Positions 30,538 through 38,604 of a stretch of DNA of 44,088 nt are shown here, piece after piece (positions within the stretch are counted from its first letter, which is position 1; each line of letters begins with the position of its first letter). Under the pieces are notes generated by a model, which was not told where the DNA came from, searched no databases, and was given only the letters and a program-made list of their open reading frames with translations. Made by a program: the position numbers and the translations under genes. Source of the stretch: Bacteroidales bacterium (lineage in GTDB: Bacteria > Bacteroidota > Bacteroidia > Bacteroidales > UBA932); contig JAFRXC010000050.1 in the NCBI GenBank assembly GCA_017437825.1, positions 1 to 44,088 on the forward strand, in the 5' to 3' direction.

Positions 30538-30554
30538 GTGTCAACTTATGACAC
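30538..30554. promoter_or_regulatory. GTGTCA-TGACAC dyad
   Basis: GTGTCA (30538-30543) and TGACAC (30549-30554) form a 6-bp dyad with a 5-base centre, in the AT-rich part of the gap between the glycosylase and the small hypothetical gene. It has the size of an operator site; no other support. Confidence 0.3.
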
Positions 30555-30562
30555 AGTATAAA

Positions 30563-30814
30563 TTATTTTGACAATTTGTCTGATAAAGGAGCCTGATTGC
30601 ACACAACTTTGGCTTTGTCCTTGAGATCCAAGGCGACTTTGCCCAGATCCGGAGCCTTTTCGTCACTGGTGTCGAGAGGCGTAGCCTCAGGAGACTCTTC
30701 GCTTAGAGGCTGAGGACAGGGGATGCTGCTCTTCAAAACGATATCCGATTCTTCTCCGCTGCCTACAGGCGGGCGAGGGGTGATGATAACCTTTCCTGGT
30801 GCTTCTTTTTTCAT
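30563..30814 (-). CDS. small hypothetical protein, 83 aa, low complexity
   Basis: An 83-residue hydrophilic protein rich in Pro, Glu, Lys and Ser (KVIITPRPPVGSGEESDIVLKSSIPCPQPLSEESPEATPLDTSDEKAPDL). No signal, membrane segment or domain is seen and it is likely disordered. It starts 24 bases after the stop of the upstream single-pass membrane protein gene on the same strand and has no visible promoter of its own, so it is probably co-transcribed. Support for it being a real gene comes from position, an A-rich leader and the ATG-AAA-AAA start only. Confidence 0.5.
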   Translation of the reverse strand: MKKEAPGKVIITPRPPVGSGEESDIVLKSSIPCPQPLSEESPEATPLDTSDEKAPDLGKVALDLKDKAKVVCNQAPLSDKLSK

Positions 30815-30838
30815 AATCGCTTTTATTTTAATATGTTA

Positions 30839-31498
30839 TTATTGTCTGCTTAGATAATTGTCTATTGCCGTCATGGCTTCCTGGATGTCGGCTATGTCCG
30901 CGGTCTGGTCTGCAACTACCTGATTTATGATCCACATCACAGAATAGAAGCCGTAGTCCGTCTTTATGAATTTTGGTAGGTCTATGGCTCCGTCATATGT
31001 AACAGCCTTGACATTGTCTTCGTTAATGGAATTCTCCAACTTGGCATTTCTTTCCGAGATATGCCGGTTGGCTATGTCTACCGTCAGCTGACAGCTGTCG
31101 TAGGCGCGGATTATCTTCATTGAAAGGAGGCTGTTCCCCAGTTTCTGGAAGAGGGAAGACGACTGAAGAAGCTCCAGCGCGTCGTTGCTTACGGTGGCGT
31201 TCACTTCTGCCAGGATTATTCCGCTGTGGTATTTTATGGAGTCGGCGGGGCAGGAGTCTATGTCCTGACGATGCCTTATCAGGTACTGGGCGGAGGCACG
31301 CTCCTGATTCAGGTAATCGTTAAGGGTGTTGATGTCCTGCAGGTTGTTCATCAGTTCCGTACGGACCAGCCAGAGGGCGGACTTGACTTCCTTGCGGTCG
31401 TGGGCCTTGTCTATCCAGCCCTGGATGGCAAAGGTGATGAAAACACCCAGGACAATTGAGATGGAGTCAAGCAAGACGCTTTTTACGGAAGGGCTCAT
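30839..31498 (-). CDS. single-pass membrane protein, unknown function
   Basis: A 219-residue protein with one N-terminal transmembrane helix (LLDSISIVLGVFITFAIQGW) and a helical soluble domain (ALWLVRTELMNNLQDINTLNDYLNQERASAQYLIRHRQDID). This N-terminal arrangement resembles the uncharacterised DUF6090-type proteins common in Bacteroidota, but the match is not certain. A perfect -7 box TATATTTG lies on the minus strand at 31528-31521. It is divergent from purU, and the small gene at 30563-30814 follows it. Confidence 0.7.
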   Translation of the reverse strand: MSPSVKSVLLDSISIVLGVFITFAIQGWIDKAHDRKEVKSALWLVRTELMNNLQDINTLNDYLNQERASAQYLIRHRQDIDSCPADSIKYHSGIILAEVNATVSNDALELLQSSSLFQKLGNSLLSMKIIRAYDSCQLTVDIANRHISERNAKLENSINEDNVKAVTYDGAIDLPKFIKTDYGFYSVMWIINQVVADQTADIADIQEAMTAIDNYLSRQ

Positions 31499-31520
31499 AA
31501 AATCCGATATTAACCAATTT

Positions 31521-31557
31521 CAAATATAATAAAAACTATTTAAAATGACTATCTTTG
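31521..31557. promoter_or_regulatory. divergent -7 boxes for the membrane protein gene and purU
   Basis: TATATTTG on the minus strand (31528-31521) faces the membrane protein gene (start 31498). TATCTTTG on the plus strand (31550-31557) faces purU (start 31584). Both match TAnnTTTG exactly. Confidence 0.7.
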
Positions 31558-31583
31558 GCGTTGGTTATCAGTTAGCAGTGTAA

Positions 31584-32444
31584 ATGAATACAGCAATTCT
31601 CCTTCTGCATTGCCCGGACAAGAAGGGCATAATCACAGAAATCACCAAGTTCATATCGGACAATAACGGAAACATCGTTTATCTGGATCAGTATACAGAT
31701 AACGTTGACAAGCATTTCTTTATGCGACTGGAATGGGAGCTAGACGGTTTCCAGATTCCCAGGGAGAAGATCAGCGAGTACTTCGGCACGCTGTACAGCA
31801 AGCGCTACGGCATTGATTATCACGTTTATTTCAGCGACCGCAAGCCCCGTATGGCCATCTTTGTAAGCAAGATGAGCCATTGCCTGTACGACCTTCTGGC
31901 CCGCTATGAGGCGGGGGAGATGGACGTGGAGATTCCCTGCATTGTCAGCAACCACGAAGACCTCCGCTACGTGGCAGAACAGTTCAAGATTCCATACTAT
32001 GTCTGGAACGTGGCCCCCGACCATTCCAACCAGGCCGAGGTGGAGGAGGCCCAGATGGCATTGATGCAGGAGCTGAAGATTGACTTCATAGTCTTAGCCC
32101 GCTATATGCAGATTATCGGTGACAAGTTCATAGCCGAGTATCCTCACAACATAATCAACATCCATCACTCTTTCCTTCCGGCATTCGTAGGCGCAAAGCC
32201 CTACCATCAGGCCTACGAGAGGGGAGTGAAGATCGTGGGCGCAACCAGCCACTATGTGACTGCTGAGTTGGACGCCGGCCCCATTATAGAGCAGGACGTA
32301 GTGCGCATCACCCATAAGGACACTCCTGAGAGCCTTGCCCTCAAGGGAAAGGACCTGGAAAAGATAGTTCTTTCGCGCGCTGTCAAGAAGCATTTGGAAA
32401 GGAAAATCCTCACTTTCAAGAATAAAACCATTATCTTTGGATAA
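31584..32444 (+). CDS. purU: formyltetrahydrofolate deformylase
   Basis: A 286-residue cytoplasmic enzyme. Residues 1-75 form an ACT domain (ILLLHCPDKKGIITEITKFISDNNGNIVYLDQY); residues 85-280 are the formyltransferase-type catalytic domain with IVLARYMQIIGDKFIAEYPHNIINIHHSFLPAFVGAKPYHQAYERGVK and TAELDAGPIIEQD, including the Asn/His/Asp catalytic set. It releases formate from 10-formyl-tetrahydrofolate, balancing one-carbon units and feeding formate to purine synthesis. Length and domain order are standard. Its stop codon overlaps the start of the UpxY gene by one base (TAATG), so translation of the two is coupled, which is an unusual partner for this housekeeping enzyme. Confidence 0.95.
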   Translation: MNTAILLLHCPDKKGIITEITKFISDNNGNIVYLDQYTDNVDKHFFMRLEWELDGFQIPREKISEYFGTLYSKRYGIDYHVYFSDRKPRMAIFVSKMSHCLYDLLARYEAGEMDVEIPCIVSNHEDLRYVAEQFKIPYYVWNVAPDHSNQAEVEEAQMALMQELKIDFIVLARYMQIIGDKFIAEYPHNIINIHHSFLPAFVGAKPYHQAYERGVKIVGATSHYVTAELDAGPIIEQDVVRITHKDTPESLALKGKDLEKIVLSRAVKKHLERKILTFKNKTIIFG

Positions 32445-32962
32445 TGGACAAATCCACTACAGGAGAACGCTGGTTTGCAGCAAGGGTGCGCAGCGGGCAC
32501 GAACTGGTGATGAGGGCTCGCCTGACGGAGTTGGGCGTGCGCAACTACATCCCCAGCAGGGAGGTGACCCGCGTGCGCGGCCACAAGCGCTGCAAGGTCG
32601 AGGCGCCTGTCATCCCCAATCTGATCTTCATCTTCTGCGAGAAGCCTAAAGCCTTCGCGCTGGCAAACGGCTATGGCCTTCCCATAAAGTACCTGATCGA
32701 CCACTCCACGCGGACGCTGCTGGAAGTTCCCCCCAAGCAGCTGGAAGACTTCATCCGCGTGATGGAGGAAGATCCCTCGACGCTCTGCCCTCCTGACCAG
32801 GTGTTCCAGCCCGGGCAGAAGGTTCGCGTTATCGCGGGCAACCTCGCAGGCGTGGAAGGCGAAGTGGAGATGCTCCCTAACCGCACCTTCCTGGTAATCA
32901 GCGTCTGCGGCCTCCTCCGCGCCCGCATCCAGATTCCCCGCGCCTACGTCAAAGCCTTCTAG
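32444..32962 (+). CDS. upxY: NusG-like UpxY-family transcription antiterminator
   Basis: A 172-residue NusG paralogue. Residues about 8-105 are an NGN domain (RWFAARVRSGHELVMRARLTELGVRNYIPSREV, VIPNLIFIFCEK), and residues about 120-165 a KOW domain (FQPGQKVRVIAGNLAGVEGEVEMLPNRTFLVIS). In Bacteroides, UpxY proteins start capsule or exopolysaccharide operons and keep polymerase reading through the leader. Here no long capsule operon follows: the next genes are a minus-strand RAYT and then, about 1.4 kb away, a UDP-sugar dehydrogenase. It may act in trans, or the locus was split by the RAYT and its repeat array. The start overlaps the purU stop. Confidence 0.85.
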   Translation: MDKSTTGERWFAARVRSGHELVMRARLTELGVRNYIPSREVTRVRGHKRCKVEAPVIPNLIFIFCEKPKAFALANGYGLPIKYLIDHSTRTLLEVPPKQLEDFIRVMEEDPSTLCPPDQVFQPGQKVRVIAGNLAGVEGEVEMLPNRTFLVISVCGLLRARIQIPRAYVKAF

Positions 32963-33022
32963 CCCTCCCTCACACGCCCTGACCTCTCGTCTAGCCCCAC
33001 CTCCCCCAGCTCTTCTCCCCAC

Positions 33023-33182
33023 CTTTTGTTCAGGGGAGGGGCCTTTTTTGAACGAAAGGCCCCCAAACCCCGCTTTCGTTCAAGGGAGGCGCCAATTTTG
33101 AACGAAAGGCCTCCAAACCCCGCCTCCGTTCAGAGGGGAGGCCTTTTTTGAACGAAAGGCCTTCGAACCTCGCTTTCGTTCA
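33023..33182. repeat. REP-like tandem array, 50-bp period, downstream of a RAYT
   Basis: Three hairpin units have left arms TGAACGAAAG at 33049, 33099 and 33149 and right arms ending at 33082, 33132 and 33182 (CTTTCGTTCA in two, CCTCCGTTCA in the middle). A half unit with only the right arm lies at 33023-33032, exactly in phase. The spacing is 50 bases. The last unit ends 17 bases before the stop codon of the minus-strand RAYT gene. The remaining bases from 32963 are GC-rich with no gene. Confidence 0.9.
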
Positions 33183-33199
33183 GGAGGGGCGCCAGCGTT

Positions 33200-34132
33200 C
33201 TATTCGGCGCTTAGGGGGAAGAGGCTGTCCACTTCGTACTGGCTGAGGCCCAGGACGCGGCGGATCTGCCCGTTGGAAGACCTGAAGTCGTAGTGCAGCG
33301 TGCGTGCCAGGTCGCTCTTCTGTGCTCTGGAGAGATCACGCAGACTGGAAACTTTGTATCCATCGCGGACCATACTGATGACCTTTGCCATCAGTTCGGC
33401 GTCTGTAAGGAAATCGGCATCTCCAAACTCCTGCGCCAACTCCTGATAGGCCTCGACGTTTTTCCCCAGTTGATTGAAATAGTGATGGGCATCTCTGAAT
33501 ACTCCCATCCCAAACTGTATGGAGCAGTATGAAGAAGGGGCGACATATCCATCCAAGATTGCCCAATCACCAGGCAATTCAGGAGCCCTTCCACGGAACA
33601 TCTGCCGCTTGGGTGTCAGTTTAAGGTCAGAGTAGCAGATATGGGTGGGAATATCATTGAAATAGAATCTGCCAGTTCCCCAGGGATAGTTGAAAGGAGT
33701 ATAATTGGGGTCGGCGACATATCCGTTACGGTTTACATAGACAATGTTGTTCCTCAGTGAAACCAGATTGTCGATGCTCTTCATATTAGCCTCCAAACAA
33801 CGGGCGTCACTGATAGTCCGGGAGAGCCTTCTCTTGATAAAAGCAAAGAAGGCCAAGACATCCTCTTTAGAGCCGGACAAGATAAAATGAAGATGATTGT
33901 TCATAACCTCGAAGGCAATAATGACCACCCCGCCAGTCTGGAAACCGTTCCGGCTATAGGTGGGCCGAAACTCTAAGGCCACCTGGGCTATGACATTCAT
34001 TACAAAGGAGAGGTCTTCTTTTGTCGCGAAGAGAACCGGGGTCTCCTTTCCGGATGTATATACGTGCCAGTAGGGGCCACGCATCTCATACATCATTTCG
34101 CAAGTTTTTTCTCTTTCAGCAAAGTTTTTCAT
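33200..34132 (-). CDS. REP-associated transposase-like protein (RAYT), divergent
   Basis: A 310-residue Y1/RAYT-like protein. The HUH motif is in FEVMNNHLHFILSG (His80, His82), and the family pattern NNIVYVNRNGYV...YPWGTGRFYFN follows near residues 127-155, aligning with the YIPRN...YPW of the RAYT at 7999-8976. In contrast to that protein, the helix about 25 residues after HUH (FIKRRLSRTISDARC) has no Tyr, so the nucleophile may be elsewhere or lost. The C-terminal part (LRDLSRAQKSDLARTLHYDFRSSNGQIRRVLGLSQYEVDSLF) has a helix-turn-helix-like segment. The gene lies inside a 50-bp-period repeat array present on both sides. Confidence 0.8.
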   Translation of the reverse strand: MKNFAEREKTCEMMYEMRGPYWHVYTSGKETPVLFATKEDLSFVMNVIAQVALEFRPTYSRNGFQTGGVVIIAFEVMNNHLHFILSGSKEDVLAFFAFIKRRLSRTISDARCLEANMKSIDNLVSLRNNIVYVNRNGYVADPNYTPFNYPWGTGRFYFNDIPTHICYSDLKLTPKRQMFRGRAPELPGDWAILDGYVAPSSYCSIQFGMGVFRDAHHYFNQLGKNVEAYQELAQEFGDADFLTDAELMAKVISMVRDGYKVSSLRDLSRAQKSDLARTLHYDFRSSNGQIRRVLGLSQYEVDSLFPLSAE

Positions 34133-34160
34133 AGTTCTAACAGTATTTAGTTAAGTATAG

Positions 34161-34240
34161 GTTCAGCGGAGTGGCCTTTTTTGAACGAAAGGGCTGCAAA
34201 CAAGGGTTTCGTTCAGAATAGAGGCCTTTTTTGAACCAAA
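34161..34240. repeat. REP-like array, second part, upstream of the RAYT
   Basis: One full unit (TGAACGAAAG at 34182-34191, GTTTCGTTCA at 34206-34215) is flanked by two half units: a right-arm remnant GTTCA at 34161-34165 and a left arm TGAACCAAA at 34232-34240. All are in the same 50-base phase and orientation as the array at 33023-33182, so the RAYT gene is bracketed by the same repeat. Confidence 0.85.
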
Positions 34241-34270
34241 TGGCCTCGGGAGGAGGCAAAAGGCCGGAAG

Positions 34271-34310
34271 GCGGGGCTCCCCGGGGCCGATAAGCGGGGC
34301 TCCCCGGGGC
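34271..34310. repeat. two 17-bp direct repeats upstream of the dehydrogenase
   Basis: GCGGGGCTCCCCGGGGC occurs at 34271-34287 and again at 34294-34310, 23 bases apart. Each copy is itself partly palindromic. They lie between the REP array and the promoter of the next gene. Confidence 0.75.
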
Positions 34311-34359
34311 GGAGGTCTTAAAGATAGGTATTATTCTCTCTGAACTCACAAAAAAGTGC

Positions 34360-34367
34360 TATCTTTA
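34360..34367 (+). promoter_or_regulatory. -7 box of the UDP-sugar dehydrogenase gene
   Basis: TATCTTTA at 34360-34367 matches TAnnTTTG at all but the last base and is 22 bases before the ATG at 34390. Confidence 0.55.
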
Positions 34368-34389
34368 CGGATAGACTTAATGTATTGAT

Positions 34390-35634
34390 ATGAAAATAGC
34401 TATTGCAGGAACGGGATATGTGGGCCTGAGCATGGCCACGCTGCTGGCGCAGCATAACAGCGTGACGGCCGTGGACGTCATCCCCCAGAAGGTGGATATG
34501 ATAAACCGCGGGGAGTCGCCCATCAAGGACGATTACATCCAGGAGTACCTCTCCGGCAAGGCCCTCGACCTCAAGGCCACGCTGGACGGGCCCGCAGCGT
34601 ACCGCGACGCCGACTTCGTCATCATCGCCACCCCTACTGACTACGACCCTCAGCGCAACTTCTTCAACACCGCCAGCGTCGAGTCCGTGATAGACCAGGT
34701 GCTGGGCGTGAACCCCGGCGCCACTATCGTCGTCAAGAGCACCATTCCCGTAGGGTACTGCCGCGGCCTGTACGATAAGTACGGCGCCGGCCTGAACCTG
34801 CTGTTCAGCCCAGAGTTCCTTCGCGAGAGCAAGGCTCTCTACGACAACCTCTACCCCAGCCGCATCATCGTCGGATACCCCAAGGAGTCGCGTCCGGACC
34901 TGCTTTCGCGCGCCAAGGAGTTTGCAGCGCTGCTGCAGCAGGGCGCCCTCAAGCAGGACGTCCCCGTCCTCTTTATGGACACCAAGGAGGCCGAGGCCGT
35001 GAAACTCTTCGCCAACACCTACCTGGCGCTGCGCATCAGCTATTTCAACGAACTGGATACATACGCCGAGATGAAAGGCCTTGACAGCAAGGCCATCATC
35101 GAAGGCATCGGGTTGGACCCACGCATCGGCACGCACTACAACAACCCCAGTTTCGGCTACGGCGGCTACTGCCTCCCCAAAGACACCAAGCAGCTGCTCG
35201 CGAACTTCGAGGACGTCCCCGAGAACCTGATAGAGGCCATCGTCAACTCCAACCGCACGCGCAAGGACTTCGTGGCTGACCAGGTGCTCAAGAAAGCCGG
35301 GTATTACAATTACTCCGGCGCCAACCAGTGGGACCAGACGCAGGAGAAGAGCGTGACGGTGGGTGTATTCCGCCTGACGATGAAGTCCAACTCGGACAAC
35401 TTCCGCCACAGCTCTGTCCAGGGCATAATGAAGCGCATCAAAGCAAAGGGTGCTACGGTGATAGTGTACGAGCCCACGCTGCCCGACGGCAGCAGCTTCT
35501 TCGGCAGCGAGGTGGTGAATGACCTGGCCGCTTTCAAGCGCCGCTGCGACGCCATCATCGCCAACCGCTACGACTCCGTCCTTGACGACGTAGAAGACAA
35601 AGTCTACACCCGCGACATCTTCCGCCGGGATTAA
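34390..35634 (+). CDS. ugd: UDP-glucose/nucleotide-sugar 6-dehydrogenase
   Basis: A 414-residue enzyme with an N-terminal Rossmann domain ([21 protein letters not shown]), a central dimerisation segment ([21 protein letters not shown]) and the catalytic Cys261 in [15 protein letters not shown]. It oxidises UDP-glucose (or a related nucleotide sugar) twice with NAD+ to the uronic acid used in capsule and other surface polysaccharides. Length matches the family. Its nearness to UpxY hints at a former or dispersed surface-polysaccharide locus. The GH13 gene starts 12 bases after its stop, suggesting co-transcription. Confidence 0.92.
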   Translation: MKIAIAGTGYVGLSMATLLAQHNSVTAVDVIPQKVDMINRGESPIKDDYIQEYLSGKALDLKATLDGPAAYRDADFVIIATPTDYDPQRNFFNTASVESVIDQVLGVNPGATIVVKSTIPVGYCRGLYDKYGAGLNLLFSPEFLRESKALYDNLYPSRIIVGYPKESRPDLLSRAKEFAALLQQGALKQDVPVLFMDTKEAEAVKLFANTYLALRISYFNELDTYAEMKGLDSKAIIEGIGLDPRIGTHYNNPSFGYGGYCLPKDTKQLLANFEDVPENLIEAIVNSNRTRKDFVADQVLKKAGYYNYSGANQWDQTQEKSVTVGVFRLTMKSNSDNFRHSSVQGIMKRIKAKGATVIVYEPTLPDGSSFFGSEVVNDLAAFKRRCDAIIANRYDSVLDDVEDKVYTRDIFRRD

Positions 35635-35646
35635 CATAATTTTAAT

Positions 35647-37329
35647 ATGAGAAGAGCGTTCCTGATGATGGCGCTGGCGGCCACGTGCGTGGCGGCTGCG
35701 GCGCAGAAGCCCGGCCAGCCGTCCTGGCTGAGCGAGGCCGTGTTCTACCAGATTTATCCGTCGTCCTTCCAGGACAGCGACGGTAACGGAATCGGGGACA
35801 TCCCGGGTATTACGTCGCGCCTGGATTACATTAAGTCATTGGGTGTGACGGCCATCTGGCTGAATCCGGTTTACGTTTCGGGCTGGACGGATGGAGGCTA
35901 TGACATCATAGACTACTATAAGGTGGATCCGCGCTTCGGCTCCAATACTGACCTGGTGGAACTGGTGAAGCAGGCGCACGCGAGGGGTATCAAGGTGGTG
36001 ATGGACCTGGTGGCAGGGCACTCTTCGGACCAAAGCGAATGGTTCAAGCAGTCCAGCCAAGCGCCGGACCTTCGTTACTCGGATTACTACATTTGGCCGG
36101 ACTTCATCCCGGAATCGGGTCCGGATCCGTCGCTGTTGCGCAAATTCGTTAAGACGGACGCTCCGCGCGGGCCGTACTACATAAAGAACTTCTTCGACAC
36201 GCAGCCCGCGCTGAATTTCGGCTTTGCCAATCCGGATCCTACGCATCCCTGGGAGCAGGCAGTGGACGGGCCGGGGCCTACCGCAATGCGCCGCGAGCTC
36301 AAGAACATAATGCGGTTCTGGATGGACAAGGGCGTAGACGGTTTCCGCGTGGACATGGCCGCCAGCCTGGTAAAGAACGACGTGGACAAGGCGGAGACAA
36401 TCAAGTTGTGGAAGGAAGACTTTACAAAGTGGTTCGACCAGGAATACCCCGAGGGCGTGCTGATAGCGGAGTGGTTCAACCCTTCGCAGTCGCTGGAGGC
36501 GGGATTCGACATAGACTTCTTCTGCCACGACGGGCAGTACAACTACTCCACGCTGTTTTTCTACGGCCGCAGGGGCCGCGATGGCCAGGAGCCCACGATG
36601 CCGTACTTCGACCAGTCCGGCCGGGGCGGCCTCCAGACCTGGTACGACCTCTATAAATTTCAGTACGACGCCTCGCAGGGCAAGGGCTACGTGTGCATGC
36701 CGTCAGGCAACCACGACTTCAACCGCCTCTGCACCGAGGGCCGTACCGACCCCGCCGAGCTGAAGGTGGCGATGACCTTCTTCCTGACTATGCCGGGAGT
36801 GCCGTTCATCTACTATGGTGACGAGATAGGCCTGAAGCAGAATCCCGCGGCGCCGCCGACGGAGGGCTCGGGCGGGCGCGCCGGCTGCCGCATCCCGATG
36901 CTCTGGGACGGCAGCGCCAACGCCGGCTTCTCCACGGCGCCCGTCGGCAAGATATACATCCCGCAGGACCCCGATCCGGACCGTATGACCGTGGAGAAGG
37001 CCGAGGAAGACCCCAACTCGCTGCTGCACTACGTGCGCGCACTGGTGCGTCTACGCACCCAGGTCAAGGCCCTGGGCGCCGACGCCTCCTGGCGCCTCGT
37101 CAGCCCCGTGGACCAGCCTTATCCAATGGTATACGAACGCAAGCAAGGCGACGAGCGCTGCTACGTGGTGCTGAATCCTACCGGTAAGACTGCGCAGATA
37201 CTGCTGCCGCCGGACAAGGGTACGCCCACCCTGATAGGCGGCAGCTACAAGAACTGTACGTACAGGCATATCAGGAGAGGGGATGCGATTGTCATCTCTC
37301 CCGTCTCCGCAGCGATTCTGAAATTCTGA
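35647..37329 (+). CDS. glycoside hydrolase family 13 (alpha-amylase/alpha-glucosidase-like), secreted
   Basis: A 560-residue secreted protein (signal peptide ending VAAAAQ). The GH13 barrel shows the N-terminal VFYQIYPSSFQDSDGNGIGDIPGITSRLDYIKSLGVTAIWLNPVY of the oligo-1,6-glucosidase/alpha-glucosidase type, nucleophile Asp236 in GFRVDMAAS, acid/base Glu275 in LIAEWFN and third Asp357 in SGNHDFNR. Conserved region I is DLVAGHSSD, with Gly in place of the usual Asn before His. A C-terminal beta-sandwich (residues about 480-560) follows. It probably cleaves short alpha-glucans outside the cytoplasm. It follows ugd by 12 bases; copies of the dispersed palindrome lie right after its stop. Confidence 0.92.
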   Translation: MRRAFLMMALAATCVAAAAQKPGQPSWLSEAVFYQIYPSSFQDSDGNGIGDIPGITSRLDYIKSLGVTAIWLNPVYVSGWTDGGYDIIDYYKVDPRFGSNTDLVELVKQAHARGIKVVMDLVAGHSSDQSEWFKQSSQAPDLRYSDYYIWPDFIPESGPDPSLLRKFVKTDAPRGPYYIKNFFDTQPALNFGFANPDPTHPWEQAVDGPGPTAMRRELKNIMRFWMDKGVDGFRVDMAASLVKNDVDKAETIKLWKEDFTKWFDQEYPEGVLIAEWFNPSQSLEAGFDIDFFCHDGQYNYSTLFFYGRRGRDGQEPTMPYFDQSGRGGLQTWYDLYKFQYDASQGKGYVCMPSGNHDFNRLCTEGRTDPAELKVAMTFFLTMPGVPFIYYGDEIGLKQNPAAPPTEGSGGRAGCRIPMLWDGSANAGFSTAPVGKIYIPQDPDPDRMTVEKAEEDPNSLLHYVRALVRLRTQVKALGADASWRLVSPVDQPYPMVYERKQGDERCYVVLNPTGKTAQILLPPDKGTPTLIGGSYKNCTYRHIRRGDAIVISPVSAAILKF

Positions 37330-37331
37330 AG

Positions 37332-37412
37332 ATTGCCGGTCACGCCGGCAATGACGTAGAGGAGGACGTCATACCCGGCTATACAGACGTCATACCCGGC
37401 TAGACCGGGTAT
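37332..37412. repeat. cluster of the dispersed palindromic element (two full, one half copy)
   Basis: ATTGCCGG-TCACG-CCGGCAAT followed by GAC lies at 37332-37355. A half copy GTCATACCCGGCT lies at 37368-37380, and a full copy GTC-ATACCCGG-CTAGA-CCGGGTAT at 37389-37412. They fill the whole gap between the convergent GH13 and amidohydrolase genes. Confidence 0.85.
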
Positions 37413-38546
37413 CTACAGTTCGAAGTGAACTGTGGTGTCGTAGTCGTTCCAGTTACGCAAGTCAAGAGTTATGGCCTTCTGGTCATAGACGTTGCTGAAC
37501 TGGGTGTCCTCTACGGTGCCGTTTTCCCAAACAAGGTCTTTCCAGTGCACCAGGGCTAAGCACTCCTGCACCTCGTCGAGGGTCAGGACACCGTTGTGCT
37601 TGTCAAGGTACTCGGTTACCGTCTCGTACCTCCACCAACTCTTGCTGTGAGGGTTGCCCACTGCGGGGTCAGGCTCGGTGGTGTAGTACTTGTCTGAAAG
37701 CAGGTGGTTGGTCACCAGCATATAGTTCTTGTCCGAAGACTTGCGCACCACCATCGACTTCCACCCGTTCTCTTTGTCAAACTCCAGTACGGCAGCGTCT
37801 CCCGTGGCGTCGGCAATCATATAGTGGTAGCCCGAGCCAACGGTGGCGTCGTGGCGGATGTCCAGAGTCTTGGCCAGGTCAAGGGCCTCCTGCACGGTGG
37901 AGCAGCGGTCCAGCCAGAGGCGCATTATGATGGTCGTTCCGACATCATGCGCCGGCGTGTCCTGCTGCGACGCCTGCTTCGGAATCGCCATGATGGAAGT
38001 GCAGAGCCCCGCCTCGTTGATTCCGTCCACCGGAGCGTAGACCGCTGCCAGGCAGCTGAGTTTCTGCAGAGCCTTCTCCGGAAGCTTCTCCAAAGAATAG
38101 CCGAAGTGGGACATATCGCTCACCGCGATGGATGCGTATCCTTTCTTGGGGCGGGATATGGTCACCATCGTAGGATTCTTGTAATAATCGTAATTGCGGC
38201 CGTACCAGAAGCCGTCCTCGCCGGCCTTCACAGCCTGGAAACTGGTGCAGTTGATAGTTGCCAGCTCTCCCTCATCGTCAGCCACCTGCGCGCTCTTCAT
38301 CTTGATAGGAATGCCCTTTCCGATGCGCCCGATAACGTATTCCAGCAGCTCGGCATTAGTGTCGACATCCTTCTCTATAACCTGATCCAGGTCATATTTC
38401 GCCTTGTACTCCATCTGGTACAGATACTTGTTGCCCCCCACTGACTTAACAGTCATCAGGGTAGCAATCTCACCCCTCCAAATGAACAGTACACCAATGA
38501 CAATAATGGCCAGAATGCCCAGAATCTTAAACAGGACCTTTCTCAT
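37413..38546 (-). CDS. Ntn-type linear amide C-N hydrolase, membrane-anchored
   Basis: A 377-residue protein with an N-terminal membrane anchor (VLFKILGILAIIVIGVLFIW) and a choloylglycine/acyltransferase-type Ntn-hydrolase domain. Cys100 in ATINCTSFQA is the likely nucleophile, but it is not at the mature N terminus unless the segment before it is cut off. WYGRNYDYYKNPTMV supplies the conserved Arg/Asp of the family, and LAAVYAPVDGINEAGLCTSIM and the TNHLLS segment also fit. Family members cleave N-acyl amides, including bile salts, penicillins and acyl-homoserine lactones; the substrate cannot be deduced. Minus-strand -7 box TAACTTTG at 38578-38571 drives it, divergent from sodB. Confidence 0.82.
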   Translation of the reverse strand: MRKVLFKILGILAIIVIGVLFIWRGEIATLMTVKSVGGNKYLYQMEYKAKYDLDQVIEKDVDTNAELLEYVIGRIGKGIPIKMKSAQVADDEGELATINCTSFQAVKAGEDGFWYGRNYDYYKNPTMVTISRPKKGYASIAVSDMSHFGYSLEKLPEKALQKLSCLAAVYAPVDGINEAGLCTSIMAIPKQASQQDTPAHDVGTTIIMRLWLDRCSTVQEALDLAKTLDIRHDATVGSGYHYMIADATGDAAVLEFDKENGWKSMVVRKSSDKNYMLVTNHLLSDKYYTTEPDPAVGNPHSKSWWRYETVTEYLDKHNGVLTLDEVQECLALVHWKDLVWENGTVEDTQFSNVYDQKAITLDLRNWNDYDTTVHFEL

Positions 38547-38570
38547 GAAACAACAGGTTTACGGTTTCAA

Positions 38571-38596
38571 CAAAGTTAAGATTTTTCTTATATTTG
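38571..38596. promoter_or_regulatory. divergent -7 boxes for the amidohydrolase and sodB
   Basis: TAACTTTG on the minus strand (38578-38571) faces the amidohydrolase (start 38546). TATATTTG on the plus strand (38589-38596) faces sodB (start 38605), which leaves only a few bases of leader. Both match TAnnTTTG exactly. Confidence 0.65.
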
Positions 38597-38604
38597 ATAG
38601 TATT

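Noticed and set aside
33023-34240. Possible CRISPR array because of the regular 50-base period
   Set aside because: The units are palindromes whose intervening sequence is also repeated; there are no unique spacers and no cas genes, and a RAYT lies in the middle.
34318-35637. A 439-codon minus-strand open frame opposite the UDP-sugar dehydrogenase gene
   Set aside because: It mirrors the dehydrogenase codons, has no domain, and the plus strand carries a complete catalytic motif set.
35647-37329. Inactive GH13 because conserved region I has Gly in place of Asn
   Set aside because: All three catalytic acids (Asp236, Glu275, Asp357) and the region I His are present, so the replacement alone does not imply loss of activity.
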